Source: an uncultured Oscillospiraceae bacterium
GTDB taxonomy: Bacteria; Bacillota; Clostridia; Oscillospirales; Ruminococcaceae
Direction: 5' to 3'
Assembly (NCBI GenBank): GCA_910579175.1
Contig: CAJTTB010000013.1
Coordinates: 10,448-74,447 of the forward strand
Length of the DNA stretch: 64,000 nucleotides
Part shown: positions 9,974 to 18,585 of the stretch, piece after piece
Layout: each line of letters opens with the position of its first letter
Numbering within the stretch: position 1 is the stretch's first letter
The notes under the pieces: model-generated
What the model saw: only the letters and a program-made list of their open reading frames with translations
Told to the model about the DNA's origin: nothing
Databases searched by the model: none
Program-made: the position numbers and the translations under genes

Positions 9974-10996
9974 CTATTTTTGATCAAAGATAATCTGTCT
10001 GGCAGTCTGTTCCAAAACAGGATATAATTCCCAAATCTTATCAATTCGTTTTTGTATCTTTAGATTGGTTTCTACACCCAAATCGGTCAATAATTCCAAA
10101 AAGAGTGGTATAAGTTCTTGGTGCTTTTGGGGATTATCCATGCGCAATATCTCATGACATCGCTGGAAGCTAACTGCTATCCAAAATACCGCTTCTTGAT
10201 GATTTTGTTGTTCAATCAATGTTTGACTACCCTGTATCACAACCGCTCTAGCCTGCGGCGTAATATCTTGACTAAAGGGAAATTTGTCATTTTTGCAGGA
10301 TGCAGCAATATCAAATGTCTGCGTTAAATGATTCAAATGATACAACACTCGCTGGGCATCCATTTCCTGACAGCCCAACAGTTCTAAAAGCTGATGATAC
10401 AATTCATGATGATTAGATTTTAACAGAATCGGGCGAACTTCAAGGTATCTCAGACGAACCGTGGGATTGGTCTGTGCCGCTGTCAAAATCACATGTGTAC
10501 AAATTCCCGCCGGAAACAGCCACCGATTTACATTATCCAAAACCGGAAGTTGTGGGTCAAAAGCCTTTGTTCCGTTTTGGCTTTTTTTCAAGGCATTTTG
10601 ACATCTGATCCCTATCCATCTAGGATGAGAAAAGTGTTTTGACACCAATGAAACCACCTGTTTTAAATAGCCTGTCTTATCCACTAAGATATTGTCTTGT
10701 TTAAAGCTGTTTGCGATTTCATAAGTTGTGAGTGCCTTGCGAATTGGAGATATCAATTCCAAAGGAAAAAAACTAACTTCTAATAAAACTCCCCGATAAA
10801 CAAATTTCCCAAACTTTGGGGGCACTTTTATCTGATCAATGATCATATTTATATCAATATCAGAAGTGGTGGGCAATATATCTTCTTCTCTCAACACGGT
10901 AGAAGAACCATTTAAAAAAGCTCCTATTATTTCATGGGTAGCCGCATATTGATTTACCCATTCCAATGCTATCTTTTTCGCCTGACCGACCAGCAA
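9974..10996 (-). CDS. nucleotidyltransferase-fold protein
   Basis: The N-terminal third carries the pol-beta-type nucleotidyltransferase signature: hydrophobic-NGSS, a 13-residue gap, then DIDINMI with two acidic metal ligands. The rest is helical with no recognised domain, as in several uncharacterised proteins related to aminoglycoside nucleotidyltransferases. The substrate is unknown. The open frame reaches a TTG at 11023, but GAGGTG six bases before the TTG at 10996 makes the shorter start likelier; a GTG at 11005 is also possible. It sits alone between the fba terminator and ddl, with no clear promoter of its own. Confidence 0.65.
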   Translation of the reverse strand: MLVGQAKKIALEWVNQYAATHEIIGAFLNGSSTVLREEDILPTTSDIDINMIIDQIKVPPKFGKFVYRGVLLEVSFFPLELISPIRKALTTYEIANSFKQDNILVDKTGYLKQVVSLVSKHFSHPRWIGIRCQNALKKSQNGTKAFDPQLPVLDNVNRWLFPAGICTHVILTAAQTNPTVRLRYLEVRPILLKSNHHELYHQLLELLGCQEMDAQRVLYHLNHLTQTFDIAASCKNDKFPFSQDITPQARAVVIQGSQTLIEQQNHQEAVFWIAVSFQRCHEILRMDNPQKHQELIPLFLELLTDLGVETNLKIQKRIDKIWELYPVLEQTARQIIFDQK

Positions 10997-11035
10997 CGTT
11001 TTCACCTCATTTATCTTTATCAAATTACTGATAAT

Positions 11036-11068
11036 AAAAACTCCGTTTTAGATACAAACGGAGTTTTT
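11036..11068 (-). terminator. terminator of fba
   Basis: A perfect 13-bp stem (AAAAACTCCGTTT and complement), 7-nt loop, T run on the minus strand, 19 nt past the fba stop. Confidence 0.9.
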
Positions 11069-11086
11069 ATGATATTTCTATATGAA

Positions 11087-11950
11087 TTATGCTTTGTTTA
11101 CAGAACCAAATAGTTCCATTTTTTCTTTTACAGTTGCCTTGATTGCTTCAAAGCCAGGTGCCAATAATTTACGAGGGTCAAATCCTTTTCCCTGTTGGTC
11201 TTTTCCTGCTTCGATGTATTTGCGGGTAGCTTCTGCAAAGGACAACTGACATTCTGTATTTACATTAATTTTAGATACACCCAAGTCAATTGCTTTTTTG
11301 ATCATGTCTTCTGGAATACCAGTACCACCATGCAATACCAATGGCATTTTTCCAGTCAATTGCTGTACTGCATCCAGTGTTTCAAAACTCAAACCAGCCC
11401 AGTTATCAGGATATTTACCATGAATATTTCCAATACCAGCTGCCAACATGGTAACACCTAAATCAGCAATCATTTTACATTCTTTTGGATCTGCGCATTC
11501 ACCAGCACCAACAACGCCATCTTCTTCACCGCCGATAGAACCCACTTCAGCTTCTAAAGACATTCCCTTTTCTTCTGTAATGGCTACCAATTCTTTGGTT
11601 TTTTCGATGTTTTCTTCAATTGGATAGTGAGAACCATCAAACATGATAGAAGAAAAACCTGCTTCGATACAAGCCTTTGCACCTTCATAAGAACCATGGT
11701 CTAAATGTAGTGCAACTGGAACGGTAATATGTAGTTCTTCCAACATGCCATTTACCATACCAACAACAGTCTTATAGCCACACATATATTTTCCAGCACC
11801 TTCGGATACACCCAAAATAACTGGTGAATTACATTCTTGTGCAGTCAATAAAACCGCTTTTGTCCACTCTAAATTGTTGATATTAAATTGACCAACAGCA
11901 TAATGACCTTCTTTTGCTTTTGTAAGCATTTCTTTTGCAGATACTAACAT
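11087..11950 (-). CDS. fba: class II fructose-bisphosphate aldolase
   Basis: Zinc-dependent cleavage of fructose-1,6-bisphosphate in glycolysis. HLDHGSYEGAKACIEAGF carries the catalytic Asp and a zinc His; EAEVGSIGG and the two later histidines (GNIHGKYP, LHGGTGIP) complete the site. The phosphate-binding stretch KINVNTECQ is present. Its 287 residues match the short class IIb type common in Gram-positives. GGAGG lies 10 nt before the ATG. It is monocistronic, with its own promoter and terminator. Confidence 0.97.
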   Translation of the reverse strand: MLVSAKEMLTKAKEGHYAVGQFNINNLEWTKAVLLTAQECNSPVILGVSEGAGKYMCGYKTVVGMVNGMLEELHITVPVALHLDHGSYEGAKACIEAGFSSIMFDGSHYPIEENIEKTKELVAITEEKGMSLEAEVGSIGGEEDGVVGAGECADPKECKMIADLGVTMLAAGIGNIHGKYPDNWAGLSFETLDAVQQLTGKMPLVLHGGTGIPEDMIKKAIDLGVSKINVNTECQLSFAEATRKYIEAGKDQQGKGFDPRKLLAPGFEAIKATVKEKMELFGSVNKA

Positions 11951-11987
11951 CTTGAAATATCCTCCATTTCGACATCTAAAATAATCG

Positions 11988-12010
11988 GTTGGAATGACGA
12001 AAATTCCAAC
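11988..12010 (-). promoter_or_regulatory. perfect hairpin/dyad in the fba leader
   Basis: GTTGGAAT, 7 nt, ATTCCAAC: a perfect 8-bp inverted repeat about 20-40 nt downstream of the predicted fba transcription start and about 40 nt before the start codon. It could be an operator or an RNA hairpin. Confidence 0.4.
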
Positions 12011-12036
12011 AAATTGCCAAATTTTTTACTGTTTAT

Positions 12037-12065
12037 ATTATAAAGCAAATCAACCTAAAAAGCAA
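12037..12065 (-). promoter_or_regulatory. fba promoter
   Basis: Minus strand TTGCTT, 17 nt, TATAAT, about 90 nt before the fba start. A weaker divergent promoter (TTGCCA, 16 nt, TATTAT; 12014-12041, plus strand) overlaps it and would read towards luxS. Confidence 0.7.
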
Positions 12066-12104
12066 GTAATCTATCAGGAAATTTATGAGATATTTATTTT
12101 TTTA

Positions 12105-12152
12105 TGATAAAGCAGCCAACTTGGTTGGCATTCGCGGAATAACAAAAAATAT
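12105..12152 (+). repeat. dispersed two-hairpin element, copy A (upstream of luxS)
   Basis: GCCAAC-TTG-GTTGGC (12115-12129), then a small stem ATTC-GCG-GAAT (12130-12140), then an A-rich tail AATAACAAAAAATAT. A second copy lies at 56346-56390. The first hairpin is identical in both. The second differs in loop and in one base pair that remains paired. The element is upstream of the best luxS promoter. Confidence 0.55.
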
Positions 12153-12240
12153 TTACTTAAAATTGATATCATTTTTCATGATAGAACAATCTGTTTTGCT
12201 GGCGGTCTATATAATCATAAAAAATATTTTTCTGATTTAT

Positions 12241-12269
12241 TTTACAATCCACTTTGGCTGTGCTATACT
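12241..12269 (+). promoter_or_regulatory. luxS promoter
   Basis: TTTACA, 17 nt, TATACT, 42 nt before the luxS ATG. Confidence 0.75.
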
Positions 12270-12311
12270 AGAGCAAACTATTTTCAGATCAATATAGAAA
12301 GAGGTTATTTT

Positions 12312-12776
12312 ATGGAAAAGATTAAGAGCTTTACAATCAACCACGATACGCTAGAAGTCGGTATGTACATCTCTAGAATTGATGATGATATCATCACCTA
12401 TGATATCCGACTAGTCAAACCAAATAACGGTTATTTTCTCTCCACCGGCAGCATTCACACCATTGAACATCTATTTGCAACCTATGCGCGCAATACAAAA
12501 TGGAGCAAACATGTCATTTATGTGGGTCCCATGGGTTGCAGAACTGGATGTTATCTGTTGACAAGAGGTCTTTCCCATGAACAGGCAATTGAGTTGGTAC
12601 AGCAATCATTTGCCTTTATTGCCAATTTTTCTGGAGAAATTCCAGGTTGTAAGAAACATGAATGCGGCAATTATCTCGATCACGATCTCTTGGCAGCACA
12701 ACAGGATATCATTCCATTTTTAAAGAGAATCGAGCACTATACACCTTCTGATTTACACTACGCTGAGGATTGTTGA
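12312..12776 (+). CDS. luxS: S-ribosylhomocysteine lyase
   Basis: Cleaves S-ribosylhomocysteine to homocysteine and the AI-2 precursor DPD; part of the activated methyl cycle. The metal site is clear: HTIEH with two histidines, and the Cys in ECGNYLDHDL. GPMGCRTGCYLL holds the catalytic Cys. Its 154 residues are the normal length. GAAAGAGG precedes the ATG. It stands alone, without the nucleosidase gene pfs beside it. The homocysteine it releases is the substrate class of the Hcy-domain protein at 4.3-5.5 kb. Confidence 0.97.
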   Translation: MEKIKSFTINHDTLEVGMYISRIDDDIITYDIRLVKPNNGYFLSTGSIHTIEHLFATYARNTKWSKHVIYVGPMGCRTGCYLLTRGLSHEQAIELVQQSFAFIANFSGEIPGCKKHECGNYLDHDLLAAQQDIIPFLKRIEHYTPSDLHYAEDC

Positions 12777-12857
12777 AATATCTAGAAAATAATTCTACAG
12801 GAAAATCCAAAAAAAGACCTTTTTTGTGAAATTATTGTGAATAATCCTTCAAAAGGT

Positions 12858-12895
12858 TGTAAAAAGGTTGCAAAAATGAATATTTGCAGTATAAT
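12858..12895 (+). promoter_or_regulatory. M23 peptidase promoter with WalR-like direct repeat
   Basis: TTGCAA (12868-12873), 16 nt, TATAAT (12890-12895). TGTAAA-N5-TGCAAA (12858-12874) overlaps the -35. It matches the WalR/YycF box TGTWAH-N5-TGTWAH with one mismatch. Confidence 0.65.
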
Positions 12896-12946
12896 GAAAC
12901 TCAGTTGTTACTGATTTGTAACTTATTTTATCAAAGGAGGTCTTCC

Positions 12947-14824
12947 ATGTTTCGAACAAATGGGAATCAGCCAAATTCTGGCATGGGATTTTTTTCAGAA
13001 CTTATGACCAATTTGGTTGTCTTTTTTGACCGATGGATTGAAACGCACAGCACGATTTATCGTGTGTTGTCTGGATTTCTTTCGCCCATTGGACAAGGAT
13101 TTTATAATACTCTCCAACTATTAAAGGCACTACTTAAAAAATTCTATCAATTTTTACACAGATTACATGGACAACGGGTCAACCGAGCATATCAAAGAAA
13201 TTTTAGAAAATCCAAAGTGGTTTGGAACAATCTACGCGATTGGTTTTTATCTCCATTTCGCAAGATACGTTCTATTGCTTTTACTTTAAAGACCGCAGTA
13301 ACCGAAACTAAAGGGCAAGCTTTTTTTCCAAGAGTAGGACACTTTTTTTATGTCTGTGGTGTTGGTATCAAAGCAAATACCCATATCATCAAGGGATTTT
13401 TTAACTATGCACTTCCAATCGCAGGAATTTACTGGCTTATTTATACCATTCAACTGGTTAGTAATTTAACCTTTGTTGTAAATGTCACCTATCATGGTGA
13501 AAACTTGGGTTATGTTTCCAACCAAGCTGTTATCAATGAGGCAAAAGAAATCGTTCAGGGCAGAATGGTTTATTTAAACGATTCCGAACGCATCAAATTG
13601 GAACCCAACTATTCCATTGAATTGGTAAACGAACAAGAAGTTGTCAATGAATACCAATTGGCAGATGCTATGATTGGATTATCTGGCGACGAAATGTTAC
13701 AGGCAGAAGGACTTTATATCAATGGGCAATTCTACGGCGCATTATCCCAGTCAGATGTTATTCAGCAAACACTAGATACCATATTACAGGGTTACTATCA
13801 ACAAGAAAATGTAGAGGAAGCACATTTCGTAGATGATATTGAAGTCATCTCTGGTCTGTACTTAACCAATAATATCTTAACAGAACAAGATATTGTGAAT
13901 TTGTTGCAAAGTGAAGTGATGGCAGAATCCTATTATACCATTGTAGATGGTGACACTCCATTGAGAGCTGCTTACAAAAACAATATGGCATATCAGGATT
14001 TAAAAGCACTCAATCCCGAAATCGAAAATTCCTCTTGGTTTCGAGGTGGACAACAATTATTGTTAAACAAAGCAGAACCTTTCTTATCTGTTGAACTTAC
14101 CAAAACAGAGATCTATACAGAAGCCATTCCATTTGAAACCGAAACCATTGAATCCGCCACACTAGAAAAAGGAAAAGAAGAAGTTTCTAGAGAAGGGGAA
14201 AATGGAGAAAATCAAATTACCGCAAAGGTCACTTATATTGATGGTTCCGAAATTTCCAGAGAAGTGATGACCACCGAAGTGGTAAAAGAACCAGTGCACA
14301 AACAAATTACCAAAGGTACTATGGAACCTGTTGTAGAAGAAGAAACACAAACAGATAAAAACACAACAAAGGATAATAATAATAAAACAACCAGTCAAAA
14401 TGCGGCTTCTTCCATTCAATCTGTCGCAAGCAGTTCTGGATTTATCAATCCCTTACCAGGTTGTTATCTATCTTCTGGTTATGGTACCCGATGGGGTGCT
14501 ACACATGGTGGTTCTGACCTCTGTGTCAGAGGTGGTACCATGGGTAAACCAATCTATGCGGCAGCAAGCGGAACAGTCATCGCAGCATCCAACGCGGGTT
14601 CTTATGGAAAATTGGTTAAAATCCGTCACAGCAATGGCATTGAAACTTGGTATGCACATACCAGCTCTATGGTGGTTTCCCAAGGACAAACCGTCTCTCA
14701 AGGGCAACTGATCGCCTATGCTGGTGCAACTGGACAGGTAACTGGTCCACATCTCCATTTGGAAGTACGTGTCAACGGCATTCGCAAAAATCCATTGGAT
14801 TATATTCCTGGAATTGCAAGATAA
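12947..14824 (+). CDS. membrane-anchored M23 peptidase with LysM-like and G5 domains
   Basis: Peptidoglycan-acting enzyme of the cell envelope. From the chosen ATG (AAAGGAGG 8 nt upstream): a basic N-terminal region, one membrane segment at about 155-178, an uncharacterised extracellular region, a LysM-like stretch at about 328-374, a G5 domain at about 380-460, a low-complexity Thr/Asn/Lys linker, and a C-terminal M23 domain at about 500-620. The zinc site is complete (His520 and Asp524 in HGGSD; HLH at 602-604), so the endopeptidase should be active. It lies between luxS and a strong terminator, as a single-gene unit with a WalR-like box. A start 21 codons upstream is open but has no ribosome site. 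Confidence 0.92.
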   Translation: MFRTNGNQPNSGMGFFSELMTNLVVFFDRWIETHSTIYRVLSGFLSPIGQGFYNTLQLLKALLKKFYQFLHRLHGQRVNRAYQRNFRKSKVVWNNLRDWFLSPFRKIRSIAFTLKTAVTETKGQAFFPRVGHFFYVCGVGIKANTHIIKGFFNYALPIAGIYWLIYTIQLVSNLTFVVNVTYHGENLGYVSNQAVINEAKEIVQGRMVYLNDSERIKLEPNYSIELVNEQEVVNEYQLADAMIGLSGDEMLQAEGLYINGQFYGALSQSDVIQQTLDTILQGYYQQENVEEAHFVDDIEVISGLYLTNNILTEQDIVNLLQSEVMAESYYTIVDGDTPLRAAYKNNMAYQDLKALNPEIENSSWFRGGQQLLLNKAEPFLSVELTKTEIYTEAIPFETETIESATLEKGKEEVSREGENGENQITAKVTYIDGSEISREVMTTEVVKEPVHKQITKGTMEPVVEEETQTDKNTTKDNNNKTTSQNAASSIQSVASSSGFINPLPGCYLSSGYGTRWGATHGGSDLCVRGGTMGKPIYAAASGTVIAASNAGSYGKLVKIRHSNGIETWYAHTSSMVVSQGQTVSQGQLIAYAGATGQVTGPHLHLEVRVNGIRKNPLDYIPGIAR

Positions 14825-14849
14825 AAATCTATTTTAATCATTCCAATAT

Positions 14850-14887
14850 AAAAGCCCCCTTGTCATTATCACAAGGGGGCTTTTGAT
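14850..14887 (+). terminator. terminator of the M23 gene
   Basis: A perfect 14-bp GC-rich stem (AAAAGCCCCCTTGT and complement), 7-nt loop, T run. Confidence 0.92.
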
Positions 14888-14987
14888 TGTGATACAAACA
14901 ATTTTACAAAGCTTCATAATATACTACAATCTTTTTTATGTTTCTTTCGGTATGATTAAAAAAACAACGATAAAAAAGGTGAATGAT

Positions 14988-16541
14988 ATGCTAATTAAAA
15001 TTCATAATGCCCAACAATTGATAGAATGTGAATATCAACAACCTGTTTTGCTTTCACAGATTTTAAAAGAGCAACAGGTTTTCATTGACATGCCCTGTAA
15101 TGGTTTGGGCATTTGCGGAAAATGCAAAGTAATTGTTCGAGGTGATGTTTCTTTGGCGTCTCCAAAAGAACAAACATTACTCGCTCATGAAACAAACCCA
15201 GATATTCGCCTGGCATGTATGACCTATGCACAGGGAGATTGTGAAATCATACTGATAGAGCAGAAAACGCAGATTGTTACAGATGGATATTTACCTCCAT
15301 TTGAATATTGTCCCACCAGTCATCAATATGGGTTTGCTGTAGATATTGGCACCACTACTGTAGCAGTTTATCTGTATTCTTTACAAGATTGTAAACTGCT
15401 TGATAAATATTCCTTTACCAACCCTCAGACTGTCAGCGGAGCAGATGTCGTTTCCCGTATTCAGGAGTGTTTAAACGGCAAGAGCCAACAACTCCAACAG
15501 ATGATCTGCGACAAACTCCAACAAGTATTTTTATTGCTTTGTAAACAAAATCAAATCTCTGCCACTCAAATTGAACCCATTGTGATAACTGGCAACACCA
15601 CCATGTTATATCTGCTCACCCATCAAGAGGTAGAACCCCTTTCCCATGCGCCTTTTGAAATAAGCGAATACTTTGGCAAAGTGATACCAACCACCCAAAT
15701 CGGTTTGACTTGCCTTTCAAATGCAACCGTGTACCTTCCCCGCACCATTTCCGCCTTTGTTGGCAGTGATATCACCTGTTCTATCCTTTCAAGCGACTTG
15801 ACAAATTTTCCAAAACCAACACTAATGGTTGATATCGGAACCAATGGAGAAATGGCACTCTTCCACCAAAATCAATTATATTGCTGCTCTACTGCGGCGG
15901 GACCCGCTTTTGAAGGAGCAGATATCACAATGGGAATGAATGCTGCCTCTGGTGCCATCAATCACGTCTTCTATCAAGATGGAACGATCTGTTGGAATAC
16001 CATTCAACACACAAAACCTGTGGGTATCTGCGGTTCTGGGCTAATCGATGCCATCGCCTGCTTTATACAGACAGGACTCATTGATGAAACGGGATTGATC
16101 AATGAAGAACATAAACAATATGGTCACTACATTACAGAATATCAAGAAGAACCAGCCATTCAAATTGGTGATAGTCAGATACTGATTACACAAAAGGACA
16201 TTCGTGCAGTTCAACTTGCAAAAGCAGCCATCTGTGCTGGTATCTATTCCTTGATTCATCAGGCAAAATTGGAAGTTACAGCGGTCGATTCCTTTATACT
16301 CGCTGGCGGATTTGGCAGCTTTATCAACTGTGAACATGCTGGTGTCATTGGGCTGATTCCCAAAGAACTCTCCCAAAAAGCACACTCTATTGGAAATGCG
16401 GCTGGAATGGGTGCAATTATGATTCTATTAAGTCAAAAAGAACAACTTCACAGTGAGCAAATTGCCTTACAAGCACAGGCATTAAATCTTGCATCCTCCC
16501 CATATTTTATGGATAAGTACATCGAATGTATGATGTTCTAA
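14988..16541 (+). CDS. RACE-type corrinoid-activation protein ([2Fe-2S] ferredoxin + ASKHA ATPase, DUF4445)
   Basis: Such proteins use ATP to reduce inactive Co(II) corrinoid proteins to Co(I). The N-terminal ferredoxin domain has the plant-type pattern Cys37-x5-Cys43-x2-Cys46-x30-Cys77. A linker is followed by the DUF4445 ASKHA domain with DIGTTTVAVYL, ITGNTTM, MVDIGTNGEM, CSTAAGPAFEG and LAGGFGSF. The ATG at 14988 is chosen because AAAGGTGA precedes it; 35 further open codons upstream have no ribosome site. Length (517) is slightly short for the family. A plausible partner is the corrinoid protein at 58.5 kb, since none is adjacent. Confidence 0.9.
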   Translation: MLIKIHNAQQLIECEYQQPVLLSQILKEQQVFIDMPCNGLGICGKCKVIVRGDVSLASPKEQTLLAHETNPDIRLACMTYAQGDCEIILIEQKTQIVTDGYLPPFEYCPTSHQYGFAVDIGTTTVAVYLYSLQDCKLLDKYSFTNPQTVSGADVVSRIQECLNGKSQQLQQMICDKLQQVFLLLCKQNQISATQIEPIVITGNTTMLYLLTHQEVEPLSHAPFEISEYFGKVIPTTQIGLTCLSNATVYLPRTISAFVGSDITCSILSSDLTNFPKPTLMVDIGTNGEMALFHQNQLYCCSTAAGPAFEGADITMGMNAASGAINHVFYQDGTICWNTIQHTKPVGICGSGLIDAIACFIQTGLIDETGLINEEHKQYGHYITEYQEEPAIQIGDSQILITQKDIRAVQLAKAAICAGIYSLIHQAKLEVTAVDSFILAGGFGSFINCEHAGVIGLIPKELSQKAHSIGNAAGMGAIMILLSQKEQLHSEQIALQAQALNLASSPYFMDKYIECMMF

Positions 16542-16609
16542 TCATAAACTACCTAACTGTAAACCATTTAGAAATTTCATTTATCCTTTTTCAAATCCCA
16601 GTCTTTATC

Positions 16610-17314
16610 TTAATTTGATTCATATGGTCGAGAGGTCAAAAAATAAATAGCGCGTTCAATGGAATCCCTCGCATTGCCCCAATCGGCATCTGCTCCACTG
16701 TTTCGATAATCAAACATTTTACAGTAATGAGAAACATCATGTGCAATCTCATCAAGTGATTTTCTGCAAAGATCGGTGCTCACCTGAATAAACTCTGGCA
16801 GCGTCTTTTTGTCCATTTTTGCATTGGCATAACAAACCAATTCTTGAAAATGAACAAAGCACAATTTTTCCTGTTGTTGATACAAGGCACGAAATTCACC
16901 ATTCTGCATATACATCTTTATCACTGTATCAAACATTCTTTCCAATGCCCAATCAATCTGTTCACAAATAAAACAGGTCTTTTTTGGTTTTTCAACTTCC
17001 CTTTTTTTAAAAAATCCGCCGCTATTTCCAACACAAGCGCTTTTTTGTAAGGTGTGTTCTTGTATTTCCTTTAAATGACTTTCTAACATGAGTGCCAAAG
17101 ATAGACGATTGTTGCGCTTCATCATCTGGTCAAAATGATGTTTGCAAAAGCCCTTTTGATTGGTTTCTATTCGTACATCTGGCTCCATCATAGCCGCACC
17201 CATAATATATTCTACACTGCGCTGCTCTAGAGTATCTCGGATCATACAGATAGGGCATCCGCACTTGGGTTCAAACACTTCACTAATTGGTATGGTATAG
17301 ATACTATCTTTCAT
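16610..17314 (-). CDS. DUF6062-like cysteine-rich protein
   Basis: About 234 residues, cytosolic, with paired cysteine/histidine motifs suggesting metal sites: CGCPIC near the N terminus, FCKHHF, CFICEQ and CFVHF. The segment EYIMGAAMMEPDVRIETN followed by FCKHH fits a clostridial family I recognise as DUF6062, of unknown function. The ATG at 17314 has AAGGAG 7 nt upstream, which excludes the longer frame. It converges with the RACE gene and diverges from the glycosylase gene. Confidence 0.7.
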   Translation of the reverse strand: MKDSIYTIPISEVFEPKCGCPICMIRDTLEQRSVEYIMGAAMMEPDVRIETNQKGFCKHHFDQMMKRNNRLSLALMLESHLKEIQEHTLQKSACVGNSGGFFKKREVEKPKKTCFICEQIDWALERMFDTVIKMYMQNGEFRALYQQQEKLCFVHFQELVCYANAKMDKKTLPEFIQVSTDLCRKSLDEIAHDVSHYCKMFDYRNSGADADWGNARDSIERAIYFLTSRPYESN

Positions 17315-17440
17315 GTTGACTCTCCTTGTGCCATCTTTATTGATAGCCATATTTTTTGTTACATTATATCATAATTATGTTATACTGTACTAGAGGATTT
17401 TACAGATACCTCGAACAAATTTTATAAAGGAATTATGTTT

Positions 17441-18271
17441 ATGAATCAAATTCGAGAAGAAAATAGAAATTGTATTGTCACACTGCCGGGATTTAGTTTA
17501 CAAGACACTTTGGATTGCGGTCAGAGCTTTCGTTGGGAATATCAAGAAGACGGCTGCTTTTATGGCACTGTCAACAATCGCTTTCAAAAAATTTCACAAC
17601 AACAAGATGATATTATCTTTTATAATACCAATCGAACAGAATATGAGACCTTCTGGAAGCATTATTTTGATTTTGACACCAATTATACCGCTATCCAACA
17701 ACAACTCTGCTCCGACGATACACTACATAAAGCGATACAAATGGTTGGGGGGATTCGCATTTTAAGACAAGATCCTTGGGAAACACTCTGTTCTTTTATC
17801 ATCTCTCAAAACAACAATATCCCAAGAATTAAGGGAATTATCTCCCGTTTTTGCAGCTTCTTTGGAGAACCCTTGACCGAACAAGTCTACACCTTCCCCA
17901 CTCCAGAGCGAATTGCGAAATTAACCGTTGAAGAGTTGGCACCTTTGCGGGCTGGATTTCGCGCCAAATACCTGCTAGATGCCGCCCAAAAGGTGGTCTC
18001 TCAAGAGATAAATTTTACACAAATCTCTCAGGGAACCCTTGCAGAAGGAGAGGAACAATTGCGCAAAATCTATGGGGTTGGTGCTAAAGTGGCACAATGT
18101 GTATTGCTATTTGGATTCTATAAGATGGATGCTTTTCCCATTGACACCTGGATCAAAAAGGTATTGACAACCTATTACCCAAATGGATTCCCCACACAAG
18201 CCAAACCTTATGCAGGCATTGCACAACAATATTTATTTCACTATGTCAGAACTTATGAAAAACAGTTGTAA
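17441..18271 (+). CDS. ogg: 8-oxoguanine DNA glycosylase/AP lyase, OGG1 type
   Basis: Base-excision repair of 8-oxoguanine. It has an N-terminal OGG domain (LDCGQSFRW), the HhH-GPD region, a hairpin with the catalytic Lys in YGVGAKVAQC, and the catalytic Asp in FPIDTW. About 276 residues is normal for the bacterial OGG1 form. Two ATGs are close together; the second (17441) is about 9 nt after AAAGGA and is preferred. It is divergent from the DUF6062 gene and is followed at once by the thiC riboswitch region. Confidence 0.9.
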   Translation: MNQIREENRNCIVTLPGFSLQDTLDCGQSFRWEYQEDGCFYGTVNNRFQKISQQQDDIIFYNTNRTEYETFWKHYFDFDTNYTAIQQQLCSDDTLHKAIQMVGGIRILRQDPWETLCSFIISQNNNIPRIKGIISRFCSFFGEPLTEQVYTFPTPERIAKLTVEELAPLRAGFRAKYLLDAAQKVVSQEINFTQISQGTLAEGEEQLRKIYGVGAKVAQCVLLFGFYKMDAFPIDTWIKKVLTTYYPNGFPTQAKPYAGIAQQYLFHYVRTYEKQL

Positions 18272-18275
18272 TTTC

Positions 18276-18304
18276 TTGACATTTTTCTATCCATGTGCCA
18301 TAAT
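18276..18304 (+). promoter_or_regulatory. thiC leader promoter
   Basis: TTGACA, 17 nt, CATAAT, just after the glycosylase stop and about 20 nt before the riboswitch. Confidence 0.75.
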
Positions 18305-18326
18305 AAATCTACAATTACATGATTGA

Positions 18327-18414
18327 ACTGGGGTGCTGAGCAAACTCGGCTGAGAATGGAATAATTTCCTAAACCCAATGAACCTGATACGGATAATGCC
18401 GACGTAGGGAGCTG
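18327..18414 (+). ncRNA. TPP riboswitch (THI element)
   Basis: Contains the conserved core words GGGGTGCTGAG, GGCTGAGAA, ACCCAATGAACCTGAT, GGATAATGCC and GACGTAGGGA in the right order for thiamine pyrophosphate binding. A terminator follows, so it probably works by transcription termination. Confidence 0.97.
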
Positions 18415-18434
18415 TTACACAAACGCAAAATATC

Positions 18435-18466
18435 ACAGTCGTATCTTGTAGATACGGCTGTTTTTG
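18435..18466 (+). terminator. expression-platform terminator of the TPP riboswitch
   Basis: ACAGTCGTATC, 5-nt loop, GATACGGCTGT (one G-T pair) and a T tract, 20 nt after the aptamer. The thiC start is about 120 nt further on. Confidence 0.88.
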
Positions 18467-18585
18467 TTGGACAATCAATGGATTATTTATCACATAGTTG
18501 TCACAATATGCGTTTTTGTGTCTATAAATTTTCAAACAATCCTTCCCTATGATGCGTTATGGTATCATTAGAGGAGGATTTTTTT

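Noticed and set aside
12777..12830. Possible luxS terminator (CAAAAAA with TTTTTTG)
   Set aside because: The stem is only A-T pairs with a 5-nt loop; too weak to list.
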